Of a stretch of DNA of 15,898 nucleotides, positions 6,668 to 13,962 are shown one piece after another (position 1 is the stretch's first letter; each line of letters begins with the position of its first letter). The notes under the pieces are model-generated. The model had not been told where the DNA came from. It saw nothing but the letters and a program-made list of their open reading frames with translations, and did no database searches. This DNA is from Clostridium sp. UBA1056 (GTDB lineage: Bacteria; Bacillota; Clostridia; Clostridiales; Clostridiaceae), in contig DCDL01000023.1 in assembly GCA_002316385.1 (NCBI GenBank), positions 48,808-64,705 of the forward strand. The letters are read 5' to 3'. The translations under genes were made by a program, and so were the position numbers.

Positions 6668-7915
6668 ATGATTAAGTGGCTAACAAATTTATTTAAACCA
6701 AAGCAAATGGAATAAATTAATGATTTGAACTCAAGAGATAATATAGAAATTGAAAAGTATAATATAAAGAAAGAAATGAAAAATACTTTTGTAGAGAAGA
6801 GTATAGTTGAAGAGCCAACAAAATTAAGAAAAAGTTATGAAGTAATAAATTATGTAGAAGAGTTACCATTGCAAACAATTGCTTGGAGTACGTCATTTTC
6901 ATATACTTTTGAAAAAAAAGAAGTTGAAGGATATAAATTATTAAGAGAAGAAAGAATAGTAGGGTGTTACTATAGACAAGAACATATAGAAGAAATACTA
7001 AATACATTTGGTAAGTGTATTAATTTAAGATTTAAGTTAGTAGCTGAGAGGGATTATGAAAATGAATATGATTCTAATGCTTTGAAGATATCTTTAATAT
7101 ATTTAGTTGATGATGAAGTAAGAAAGATGCACATAGGATTTTTATCAAAAGAAACTGCTTCAGAACTAAAAGAATATAATGATATAAAAGTATCTTTAGT
7201 AAAAATTGAGAATATTAACTATAAAGATACAAATTTATGCATGTATTTAAAAAGTGAACTGGTAGAAGAATTTAAAGAAAAAAAGAAAAGATTAGAAGCA
7301 GAAAGAAAATTAAAAGAAATAAATTCTAAGATAGCTTTTGAAATGAATCAATTAGGAGTAACACTTGAGAAGATGGGAAGAGTAGAGGAAGCTATAGAAA
7401 AATATAAAGAGTCTATTGAATTAGGGTTTGATGGCTCATATCCTTTTGATAGATTAAATATATTTTATAGAAAAGAAAAAGATTATGATAGCGAAATATC
7501 TAATTGTGAAAAAGCTATTTCGCTATTTGATAATTTGGTAATTATAGGTAGAATAGATGCTTAAGATAAGCTTAATAGATATAAAGAGAGATTATTAAGA
7601 GTAAATGAGCTAAAGCAGAAAGAGCTAGATAGAGAAAAAGCAATAGAAGAGAAGGCTAATGCTAAAGAAGAAAAAGCTAAGGCAAAACAATTAGAAAAGG
7701 AAGAGACAAAGATTAAAAGAGCAGAAAATCAGGACAATAGTATAAGAAAAGTGGTACTTGATAAAGAATTAGATACTGTGAGAATTTGTACTATATGTAG
7801 TATTGAAAAACCAATAGAAGAGTTTGAAAAGCGTAGGAAAGATTCACGTGGTAATATTAAGTACAAGCATCAATGTAAGAAGTGTAGAAATGAATTAAGA
7901 AGAAATAAAAAATAA
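6668..7915 (+). pseudogene. HIRAN-TPR-zinc finger protein gene with two in-frame stops
   Basis: One reading frame runs from an ATG at 6668 (AAAGGGAGAG ribosome site, MIKWLTNLFKPKQME) to a TAA at 7913-7915, broken only by TAA at 6713-6715 and 7562-7564. The joined product would be about 415 codons. Domain order: a Lys/Glu-rich start; a HIRAN domain at about 96-169 (RIVGCYYRQEHI, then LVAERDYENEYDSNAL, then MHIGFLSKETASEL); a TPR-like pair at about 226-292 (LGVTLEKMGRVEEAIEKY); a charged coiled coil; and a C-terminal Cys4 finger (CTIC, then CKKC). HIRAN domains bind DNA ends or single strands and accompany repair and mobile-element proteins. Each stop is one base from a sense codon, so decay looks recent. 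A product from an in-frame TTG (6725) to 7564 would keep HIRAN and TPR but lose the finger. Confidence 0.75.
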
Positions 7916-7918
7916 TAA

Positions 7919-8891
7919 TTCCAAAATAGAATAAGAAATAATAGGATTTTTGGATGGGGCTTTAAAAGGGAGACTAATTCTTTACTTATTAATGAAAGCG
8001 AAGCGGAAATAGTTAAATTTATATTTAAAACTTCATTAACAAATGGATTAAAGAAAACTGCAAAAATAGTTAATGAAAAAGGATATAGAGCTAAAAAGGA
8101 ATGCTTTGGACTGATAGCACTATTAAAACATTAGTAGTTAATCCGAAGTATAAAGGATATAATGTTAGAAATAAATTCAATAGTGTTAATTTATTTACTG
8201 AAAGTAAAGTTAAATACGTTAAAAAGCAGGATTGGATAGTTCAAAAATCAGATAGAATTGAAGCTATGGTATCAGAGGAATTATGGGAACAAGTTCAATA
8301 ATCATTATCTAATATATGTAAGATTGGAAATAAGGGACAGAATGAAAGAATATATGATACTAGAGGCAAGACTAAGTGTAGTCGTGGAGCTAATTATATA
8401 AGATGTGTTACTACAAAGATTGTAGATAAGCCACAGTCGCAGTATTATCTTATTTATGGACATAAAAAGAAGTATGGAAAAGATTATTGTAGTGCTGAAA
8501 ATATTACAGTAAGAATGTTGGATAATCTTATTGAAGAGCAGAGAAAAGTATATCATAAAAATATTCATTTGCAGATTAATTTAAAGATAGTAAAACTTAA
8601 AAAAGAGTTATCAAAATCAAATGCAGAAACAGTTGATATGGTAAATGATTTAATAAAGATAGAAGAGGATAAGTTAAAGGTTCACAAAAATTCATAAAAG
8701 AAATAGAAAGTATTGAAATTAATGTAGCATCTTTACAGAATAAAAAATCCGATAAGAATAAGTATATAAGAGAATTGAATAATAAAATATCAGCATTGAA
8801 GAAAGAAGGGGAAACTGCCAAGCAAGGTTTTAGAAAGAGCAGAATGGTTGATAGGGTAGATAAAATTGTTATTGGTGGTAAAATAGATTAA
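7919..8891 (+). pseudogene. Large serine recombinase remnant lacking the catalytic domain
   Basis: Begins without a start codon at NRIFGWGFKRETNSLLINES with EAEIVKFIF, the opening of the Recombinase domain of large serine integrases. A frameshift near 8100 moves the reading into WTDSTIKTLVVNPKYKGYNV, the next family motif. A TAA at 8299-8301 and a second frameshift near 8695 follow. Between them lie a partial zinc ribbon (TKCSRGANYIRC to KDYCSAE) and a coiled-coil arm; the last part reads NKISALKKEG and DRVDKIVIGG, ending at 8889-8891. The N-terminal resolvase domain (about 140 aa with the nucleophilic serine) is wholly missing; its place is taken by the HIRAN gene end. Not functional. It marks a former phage, ICE or transposon. 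Confidence 0.8.
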
Positions 8892-9064
8892 GGATAAATT
8901 AGAAAAACTAAAAAAACAAACAGATATATTATCACAGAATTTTTTAATATTTTATAAAAGATTTATAAGAACGATTAACGTAATTAAGAAAATGAAAAAC
9001 CAGGCAGTATGTTTAATAAAAAGGTTTTGTTAGAGTGCTAATAGTGAGTAAGAGGTGAGTTGCA

Positions 9065-9817
9065 ATGTATTACATAGTTCCTGAAAATACATTTAAAACA
9101 GAAAATGAAGATAAGATAAAGAAAATAATTAATAATTATTCAAATAAATATTTGGCAGAGAAAAAGTTATATTTAAATATAGTTTTATCAAATGAAAATG
9201 GATTATTATATGAGTTGAAATATAACAATTTTACGAGTAAAGATGAAAATATAGGTGACATTATGATAAGATTTTCAAATTTACTTATAAATGATTATAA
9301 TGTATATTTAGCATTATATTGTGGAACTCTAGAATTTTTTAAGGAAGGAGTTGCAAAGAATTATGTATTATTAACAGAAGAAATATTATTTGAAAATATG
9401 ACTTTAGATGAAAAAAAGAAGAAATTAGATTATTATATAAAAAAAATAGGTACTCAAGATAAAGAACTTTTGATTATAGATGGATATTTATTTGCAAAGA
9501 ATTCTAATGAAGACTATAAAAAATTACTAAGATATTTATTAGAAGAAGCAAGTTTTTCTAAATTGAATGTTATAACTAAACAATCTAATTTTGATGAACA
9601 AACTTATGATAGTATTGTAGATGAATTAAAAGATAGTAAAGTATATTTTTCAGATGGATATCATGATAGGTTTTGGATAGCTGATTACAAAAAAGGATTT
9701 GCAACTGGAAGTTCATTGAATGGTATAGGAAAGAAAGTCTGTAGAATAGACTTTTTGGAAGATGACGAAGTTAAAGCAATTGTTAATGATATAAAAAATA
9801 TAATCACAGATATATAG
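9065..9817 (+). CDS. PLD-like (phospholipase D superfamily) protein, putative effector
   Basis: 250 aa. The C-terminal half shows PLD-like landmarks: LLIIDGYLF (135-143, matching the usual IIDPYLF strand), KLNVITKQ (167-173), then YHDRFWIADYKKGFATGSSLNGIGKK (199-224) with H200 and K224, and a closing strand CRIDFLEDDEV. The HDRFWI / GTSLNGIGKK pattern is a single half-site variant of the HKD motif found in small bacterial PLD-like proteins, many in defence or toxin contexts. A dimer would build one active site. Residues 1-110 are unassigned and may sense or bind a partner. There is no signal peptide, so it is cytoplasmic. It has an AGAGGTGAG ribosome site and a long terminator hairpin 120 bp downstream. 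Fold assignment is moderate; substrate (nucleic acid or lipid) is unknown. Confidence 0.55.
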   Translation: MYYIVPENTFKTENEDKIKKIINNYSNKYLAEKKLYLNIVLSNENGLLYELKYNNFTSKDENIGDIMIRFSNLLINDYNVYLALYCGTLEFFKEGVAKNYVLLTEEILFENMTLDEKKKKLDYYIKKIGTQDKELLIIDGYLFAKNSNEDYKKLLRYLLEEASFSKLNVITKQSNFDEQTYDSIVDELKDSKVYFSDGYHDRFWIADYKKGFATGSSLNGIGKKVCRIDFLEDDEVKAIVNDIKNIITDI

Positions 9818-9895
9818 AGGTATTAAATTTAGTAGTAAGTTAGATATTTAAAGTTATAATATCATGGGTAATGTAGCATACTTCCTAAAGGTCTA

Positions 9896-9920
9896 AAGAT
9901 TGGACATTAAAAATAATATA
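9896..9920 (+). repeat. 25-bp direct repeat, right copy
   Basis: Identical to 3536-3560 except G for A at 9903. It lies 79 bp after the PLD-like gene and 17 bp before its terminator. The two copies enclose 6.36 kb. Confidence 0.65.
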
Positions 9921-9937
9921 AAATTACTAACCAGTAT

Positions 9938-9983
9938 AAAAGGCTGTATAAGTAGAAAATTTCTACTTATACAGCCTTTTTAG
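9938..9983 (+). terminator. Very strong bidirectional terminator
   Basis: A near-perfect stem of about 20 bp: AAAAGGCTGTATAAGTAGAA (9938-9957) against the complementary arm 9961-9980, with an A-run before it and a T-run after, so it works on both strands. Confidence 0.9.
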
Positions 9984-10203
9984 ATTTATTAGTTTAAAAA
10001 ACTAACGAGTATTTATATATAATATTTTTTATAGTATTTTTAGTCCAATACTTCCAATTATAGTATAGTATGTAAGGGGATAATACTAGTTTCCTTTAAA
10101 TTTATTATAAAGCTAATATTTACAATGATGATATAAAAATGAAGAAAATCAAAGTAAGTTAACAAAAATGAAACTTAAACCAGTTAGTCTAAGTTATGGT
10201 AGT

Positions 10204-10233
10204 TTGACATAAAATAACTAATAGGAATATACT
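10204..10233 (+). promoter_or_regulatory. Sigma-A promoter of the DUF5692 gene
   Basis: TTGACA (10204-10209), an 18-bp spacer, TATACT (10228-10233). It gives a leader of about 65 nt before the CAGGAGG ribosome site. The context AGTTTGACAT is shared with the promoter at 13091. Confidence 0.65.
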
Positions 10234-10303
10234 TATCAAAGCAATAATTAGTAATGTCTATACATTTATAACAAAATTTATTTATCAGGAGGAATTATAT
10301 ATT

Positions 10304-11239
10304 ATGGGCATTTTATATGAGTCAATTGGATTTAGCGGTTGGGGCATTTTTTTATTTGTTTTATTTGCTTTAATGGCTTTCAATGAATTTGGTCGTTCAA
10401 CAAAGTGGGGGGGTATAACATTATTTGTAGTTTTACCGATACTTCTAACAATATTTGTTTGGCCAACAACTGCAGCACCTGGAAATGAATATGGTACAGG
10501 AAATTGGTTTAACTGGGTAAAAACTTATTCAGCATTAGCAGGATGTGTTTGGTTTATGGCACTTCGCTATAGTCCAAAACTTTCTAAAAAGAAGTGGGCA
10601 TTAGCTTTACCAGCAATTATACTAGCAGCTAATATTTTAGAGGCATGTATTCGTGATTTTCAATGTTTTTCATATGGAGCATGGAATGGTGCAACTATAA
10701 ATAACCTTTGGGTAATGTCAGGACCTTGGAATATTATGAATGGTATAGCAGGATTACTTAATATTATAGCAATTTGCGGTTGGACAGGCATATTTATTTC
10801 TAAAAATGAAACAAAAGATATGATTTGGCCTGACATGATTTGGCCTTGGATTATAGCTTACGATTTATGGAATTTTGCATATACTTACAACTGTATAGCA
10901 GACCATTCATTCTATTGTGGATTAATATTATTACTTTCATGCACAATTCCAGCTTTCTTTATAAAAAGAGGAGCATGGCTACAACATCGTGCGCACACAC
11001 TAGGATTATGGACTATGTTTATAATGACTTTACCACAATTTGCTGATCGTATAGCACCAGTATCTACTACTCATAACTCAACAGCTTTCTTTGTTGTTAG
11101 TTTAATATCTTTACTAGGTAATATTGCATTAGTAGTTTATCAATTTAATAAAATACGTAAAAACAAATTCAATGCATTAAAAGATGAAGTATATAAAGAT
11201 ACAAAAGCATATAGCCAAGTATTTGAAGCTAATATGTAA
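10304..11239 (+). CDS. DUF5692 family integral membrane protein
   Basis: 311 aa, very hydrophobic and Trp-rich, with about eight or nine membrane segments: roughly 11-28, 36-53, 70-88, 96-116, 142-165, 178-198, 203-220, 232-250 and 258-282. Marks that fit DUF5692 are GNWFNWVKTYSALAG (66-80), NILEACIRDFQ, the SGPWNIMNGIAG stretch, and IAYDLWNFAYTYNC (184-197). The tail (about 284-311) is cytoplasmic and charged. Role unknown; the conserved Trp, Asn and acidic residues inside membrane segments would suit a small-molecule binder or transporter, but this is a guess. Monocistronic: it has a consensus promoter, a GGAGG site and its own terminator. Base composition is slightly less AT-rich than the genes of the left block, consistent with core genome. 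Confidence 0.75.
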   Translation: MGILYESIGFSGWGIFLFVLFALMAFNEFGRSTKWGGITLFVVLPILLTIFVWPTTAAPGNEYGTGNWFNWVKTYSALAGCVWFMALRYSPKLSKKKWALALPAIILAANILEACIRDFQCFSYGAWNGATINNLWVMSGPWNIMNGIAGLLNIIAICGWTGIFISKNETKDMIWPDMIWPWIIAYDLWNFAYTYNCIADHSFYCGLILLLSCTIPAFFIKRGAWLQHRAHTLGLWTMFIMTLPQFADRIAPVSTTHNSTAFFVVSLISLLGNIALVVYQFNKIRKNKFNALKDEVYKDTKAYSQVFEANM

Positions 11240-11260
11240 GAAATTTTGAGAAGCTTATAA

Positions 11261-11298
11261 AAAATAGTACAAGAAGTTGAAATCTTGTACTATTTTTA
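11261..11298 (+). terminator. Intrinsic terminator after the DUF5692 gene
   Basis: AAAATAGTACAAGA (11261-11274) pairs with TCTTGTACTATTTT (11283-11296), an 8-nt loop, T-run within and after the right arm. A-run on the left makes it possibly bidirectional. Confidence 0.85.
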
Positions 11299-11387
11299 TG
11301 TTCAAAAATTTAATAGTCTCTATGCTCTATTTTTAATCTATAATGATCTTATGTAATTATTTGATAGAACATAGTTAGGAGGAATAT

Positions 11388-12359
11388 ATGAACATAAAAG
11401 ATTCAATTTATGGAGAATTTATAATAGAACCAGTATTAGAAGAATTAATTAATACAAAAGAAGTACAAAGATTAAAGAATATCCATCAAGGTGGGGCAAG
11501 CTATCTTGTTAATCCAAATTGGAATGTAACTAGGTATGAACACTCTATAGGAGTAATGCTGCTCATTCGTATTATGGGTGGAAGTATACAGGAGCAAATT
11601 GCAGGTTTATTACATGATATATCTCATACTGCTTTTTCTCATGTAGTAGACTTTGCTTTAGAAAATAAAGATGAGAATTACCATGAAAAAATATTTGAAA
11701 ATATAATTGAAAATTCAATGATTCCTCACATATTAAAAAATTATGGATATGATTATAGAGATATAGTCTATAATGAATCAAAATGGACCATTCTTGAAAA
11801 GCCTGCTCCTGATTTATGTGCAGATAGAATTGATTATACATTAAGAGATATGTTTAATTATGGATTTATTTCTAAGAAAGAAATAGAAGAGTTTTTAAAA
11901 CATTTGATATTATTTAATGATGAATTAATGATAAGTTCTATAGAATTAGCAGAGTGGTTTGTAGAAACTTATTATAAAGAAGTAATAGGATTCTTTATGA
12001 ACCCTCTAAATGTATATGGAAATGATAAGCTATCTAAAGCTATAAAAGTAGCAATAAGACTAGGAGAAGTTAATTTAAATGATATGTTGATGGATGATGA
12101 GTATGTATTTAAATTACTTAAGAAATCAAAATCTAGAGAAGTACTTGAATTAGTAGAATCACTTAATAATAATGCTAGAGTTATAGAAGATTATACAGAC
12201 TACGATATACATCAAGTAAATAAATTGAGACTTATCGATCCTAAGGTTGTTATAGAACAATCAGTTTATAGAGCATCTGATAAATCTATGAAAGTGAAAT
12301 CTTTGAATAAAAGAGCCTTAGAGAAATCTAAAGAAGGGGTTTTTGTAAAGATTCTATAG
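11388..12359 (+). CDS. HD-domain phosphohydrolase
   Basis: 323 aa. The HD metal site is complete: H52 in RYEHSIGV (49-56), H76-D77 in LLHDISHTAFSHVVD (74-88), and D146 in CADRIDYTLRD (144-154). The order H...HD...D and the LLHDISHTAFSH signature place it with the dGTPase/SAMHD1-like group of HD hydrolases, which cleave nucleotide phosphates; the real substrate cannot be read from sequence. The N-terminal VQRLKNIHQGGASYLVNP region is also typical of this group. Residues after about 220 are helical with no named domain. Cytoplasmic. The ATG has a TAGGAGGA site at ideal spacing; a TATAAT at 11339-11344 may be its -10. The DUF4269 gene begins 61 bp downstream with no terminator between, so co-transcription is likely. 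Confidence 0.85.
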   Translation: MNIKDSIYGEFIIEPVLEELINTKEVQRLKNIHQGGASYLVNPNWNVTRYEHSIGVMLLIRIMGGSIQEQIAGLLHDISHTAFSHVVDFALENKDENYHEKIFENIIENSMIPHILKNYGYDYRDIVYNESKWTILEKPAPDLCADRIDYTLRDMFNYGFISKKEIEEFLKHLILFNDELMISSIELAEWFVETYYKEVIGFFMNPLNVYGNDKLSKAIKVAIRLGEVNLNDMLMDDEYVFKLLKKSKSREVLELVESLNNNARVIEDYTDYDIHQVNKLRLIDPKVVIEQSVYRASDKSMKVKSLNKRALEKSKEGVFVKIL

Positions 12360-12420
12360 GTATATAGATTTGAAATATTTAATATAGAATTTATTGTAAA
12401 AGGATGAAAATTAGATTGGT

Positions 12421-12999
12421 ATGAAGAATATAGATTTTAAAAATTATAATTATCTTAAAGAAGGCAATGAAAAACAACAGAAGGCATACGAAGTGCTTAA
12501 AAAACTAGATATATTTAATACTTTAAAAGATTTTAGTCCTATATTAGTAGGAACTATACCTATTAACATTGATATAGGAAGTAGCGATTTAGATATAATA
12601 TGTGAAGTATATAACTTTAAACTATTTCAAGAAATAATAGAGATTAATTATTTTATGCATAACAAATTTCACATTAATATTTATATCACTAATAATGAAA
12701 AAATATTAACTATAGGTTTTTATGTAGATAATATGGAAATTGAAATATATGCTCAATCCTTAGAAACTTATAAGCAAAATGGATATAGACATATGATTGT
12801 TGAGGATAGGATACTTAAATTAGCTGGAGATAAGGCGAGAGAAGAAATTATTAAGCTTAAAAAAGAGGGATTAAAAACAGAGCCAGCCTTTGCAAGATAC
12901 TTAGGTATTGAGGGAAATCCATATGATGAATTATTAAAGTTAGAAAAATATAAGGATAAAGAAATTAAGTATATGTTAAATAGAATCAGAAATAGCTAG
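12421..12999 (+). CDS. DUF4269 nucleotidyltransferase-like protein
   Basis: 192 aa, the usual size for DUF4269. Residues 42-62 read LVGTIPINIDIGSSDLDII with CE after it: this is the GS-x(n)-DxD type strand-turn-strand of the nucleotidyltransferase fold, with G44, S54-S55, D56 and D58, though the canonical GS is GT here. A further acidic position, the ME-IEIYAQ strand (104-111), would supply the third carboxylate. C-terminal helices (EDRILKLAGDKAREEIIKLKKEG) follow, then AFARYLGIEGNPY. Members have no proven reaction; nucleotide or aminoglycoside-like transfer is inferred from fold. The ribosome site (AAAGGATG, about 12399) is distant from the ATG, so translation may be weak or coupled. It follows the HD hydrolase gene, which suggests linked nucleotide chemistry, but this pairing may be chance. 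Confidence 0.75.
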   Translation: MKNIDFKNYNYLKEGNEKQQKAYEVLKKLDIFNTLKDFSPILVGTIPINIDIGSSDLDIICEVYNFKLFQEIIEINYFMHNKFHINIYITNNEKILTIGFYVDNMEIEIYAQSLETYKQNGYRHMIVEDRILKLAGDKAREEIIKLKKEGLKTEPAFARYLGIEGNPYDELLKLEKYKDKEIKYMLNRIRNS

Positions 13000-13090
13000 T
13001 TAAATTTAGATATTTAACAATAAACATTGAAATAACTACAAAAACTTCTAATTGGAAGGAAAAACAATAGTTAGATCTATAATTAATAGT

Positions 13091-13119
13091 TTGACATGAA
13101 AATTATAAAGGTATAATAT
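13091..13119 (+). promoter_or_regulatory. Sigma-A promoter of the riboswitch transcript
   Basis: TTGACA (13091-13096) followed by TATAAT at 13112-13117 (15-bp spacer) or TAATAT at 13114-13119 (17 bp). Transcription would begin near 13125, about 17 nt before the riboswitch P1 stem. Confidence 0.7.
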
Positions 13120-13141
13120 GATATTAATAAATGAATATTAT

Positions 13142-13345
13142 GGAATATGGGTTTAGTTATAATTTTATATAACTGATTAAAAGAGAAGTTGGGTGTAAGT
13201 CCCACGCGGTCCCGCCGCTGTAAGAGAGGAGTTTTCTTCTAGGATGCCACTGTTTTTATGGGAAGGCAGAAGAAAGTAATGATACTCGAGCCAGAATACC
13301 TGCCTATTCCTTACGCTATAATTCTACGAGAGATGGAAGGGTGTG
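13142..13345 (+). promoter_or_regulatory. Cobalamin (B12) riboswitch aptamer
   Basis: All core blocks are present in order. P1: GGAATA (13142-13147) pairs with TATTCC (13305-13310). Then GGGTGTAAGTCCC (about 13191-13203), the core CCCGCCGCTGTAA (13211-13223), GCCACTG (13246-13252), GGGAAGGC (13260-13267), and the B12 box AGCCAGAATACCTGCC (13289-13304), which differs from the common AGCCAGGAGACCTGCC at two positions in its middle. The segment to about 13345 (TACGAGAGATGGAAGG) is likely the P13 / kissing-loop part. It binds adenosyl- or other cobalamins and here should act with the downstream terminator to stop transcription when B12 is plentiful. Identification is secure; the exact ligand form is not. 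Confidence 0.93.
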
Positions 13346-13371
13346 ATAAATCTATGATAAATATGACTTAG

Positions 13372-13406
13372 AGCCTTTTAGTTTTAGTAGCTAAAAGGTT
13401 TTTTTA
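13372..13406 (+). terminator. Riboswitch expression-platform terminator
   Basis: AGCCTTTTAG (13372-13381) pairs with CTAAAAGGTT (13391-13400), a 9-nt loop, and T7 at 13399-13405. It lies between the aptamer and the ATG at 13453, the position expected for transcriptional attenuation. No other gene ends here, so it is regulatory rather than an end-of-operon terminator. Confidence 0.85.
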
Positions 13407-13452
13407 GTTTTAATATAATGTTTTTCAAATTATTAGTTAGGAGTGATTATAT

Positions 13453-13878
13453 ATGAAAAGAGCCCAATTTGATAAAGAGAGTTTGGTATTAGTTACATCA
13501 GAATTATTAAAGGTTTTAAAAAGCTTAGATGATATTATAGATATAAATAAGAACGAAAAAGGTTCTATAGAAGATGGTTTTAAGTTAGAGTTCACTAAAT
13601 TTATAAAACTTCTAGGGAAATATATGAGTAAGTGTTTAGTTACAATAAGTGAACCATATAATGAAAATTTATATAGTGTAAGTATTGATAAATCTGTAGA
13701 TGCTGGATTTTTACCAGAAATCTCAGAGGATTTCTATGGCTATTTAAAAAGCTTTAGACACTGTGAAGAATCAATAAAGAATGTGCCTTATGATGAATTG
13801 TATAAATTTTATGTGAACAATCATTATAGCATAATTAAGCTATATGATCATATGATAGAATTTACCAATAAACTATAA
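13453..13878 (+). CDS. Unrecognised 141-aa protein under B12 riboswitch control
   Basis: 141 aa; ATG behind TTAGGAGTG with 8-9 nt spacing. I do not recognise the family. It is soluble (no signal peptide or membrane segment) and mostly helical: residues 5-28 (KESLVLVTSELLKVLKSL) and 40-62 form amphipathic helices, and 105-141 (YDELYKFYVNNHYSIIKLYDH) is another. There is a short SISEPYNE-like loop and just two Cys (60 and about 103), no CxxC or His-rich metal motif and no cobalamin-binding DxHxxG motif. It follows a complete B12 riboswitch and terminator, so it should be made when cobalamin is scarce. Possible roles are B12-independent stress adaptation or a helper of uptake; neither is shown by the sequence. 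Confidence 0.6.
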   Translation: MKRAQFDKESLVLVTSELLKVLKSLDDIIDINKNEKGSIEDGFKLEFTKFIKLLGKYMSKCLVTISEPYNENLYSVSIDKSVDAGFLPEISEDFYGYLKSFRHCEESIKNVPYDELYKFYVNNHYSIIKLYDHMIEFTNKL

Positions 13879-13896
13879 AGAAAATTATGTAAAATA

Positions 13897-13928
13897 TGAT
13901 ATAATTATATAAATCTTATAATTATAAG
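13897..13928 (+). promoter_or_regulatory. Extended -10 and adjacent 14-bp palindrome
   Basis: TGATATAAT (TG at 13897-13898, TATAAT at 13900-13905) with no clear -35, followed by CTTATAATTATAAG at 13915-13928, a perfect 14-bp palindrome just where transcription would start. It may be a repressor operator for the PNPOx-like gene. AT-rich palindromes can arise by chance. Confidence 0.4.
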
Positions 13929-13962
13929 GATTATAAAATTTATATCGATGAGGGGTAAAGTT

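Larger units (their letters stand above)
9818..10303. other. Gene-free stretch: repeat, terminator, promoter
   Basis: Holds the right 25-bp repeat (9896-9920), the strong terminator (9938-9983), and the promoter of the following gene (10204-10233). Between 9984 and 10203 it is AT-rich with a small TTAGTTT/AACTAAC hairpin near 9990-10007; no coding sequence is seen. Confidence 0.6.

Noticed and set aside
6717..7007. Minus-strand hydrophobic open frame opposite the HIRAN gene
   Set aside because: It is antisense to clear HIRAN-coding sequence; the Leu/Phe/Tyr-rich look comes from complementing Lys/Glu-rich codons.
5195..8301. Repeated in-frame TAA codons as a sign of stop-codon recoding
   Set aside because: Intact genes in the window use TAA as a normal stop, and the broken genes also carry frameshifts, so decay explains them.
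8305..8821. Minus-strand open frames opposite the recombinase remnant
   Set aside because: Antisense shadows; the plus strand has family motifs in order.
13333..13368. Short ATG frame (MEGCDKSMINMT) after the B12 box
   Set aside because: It lies in the P13 part of the riboswitch and expression platform, and has no clear ribosome site.
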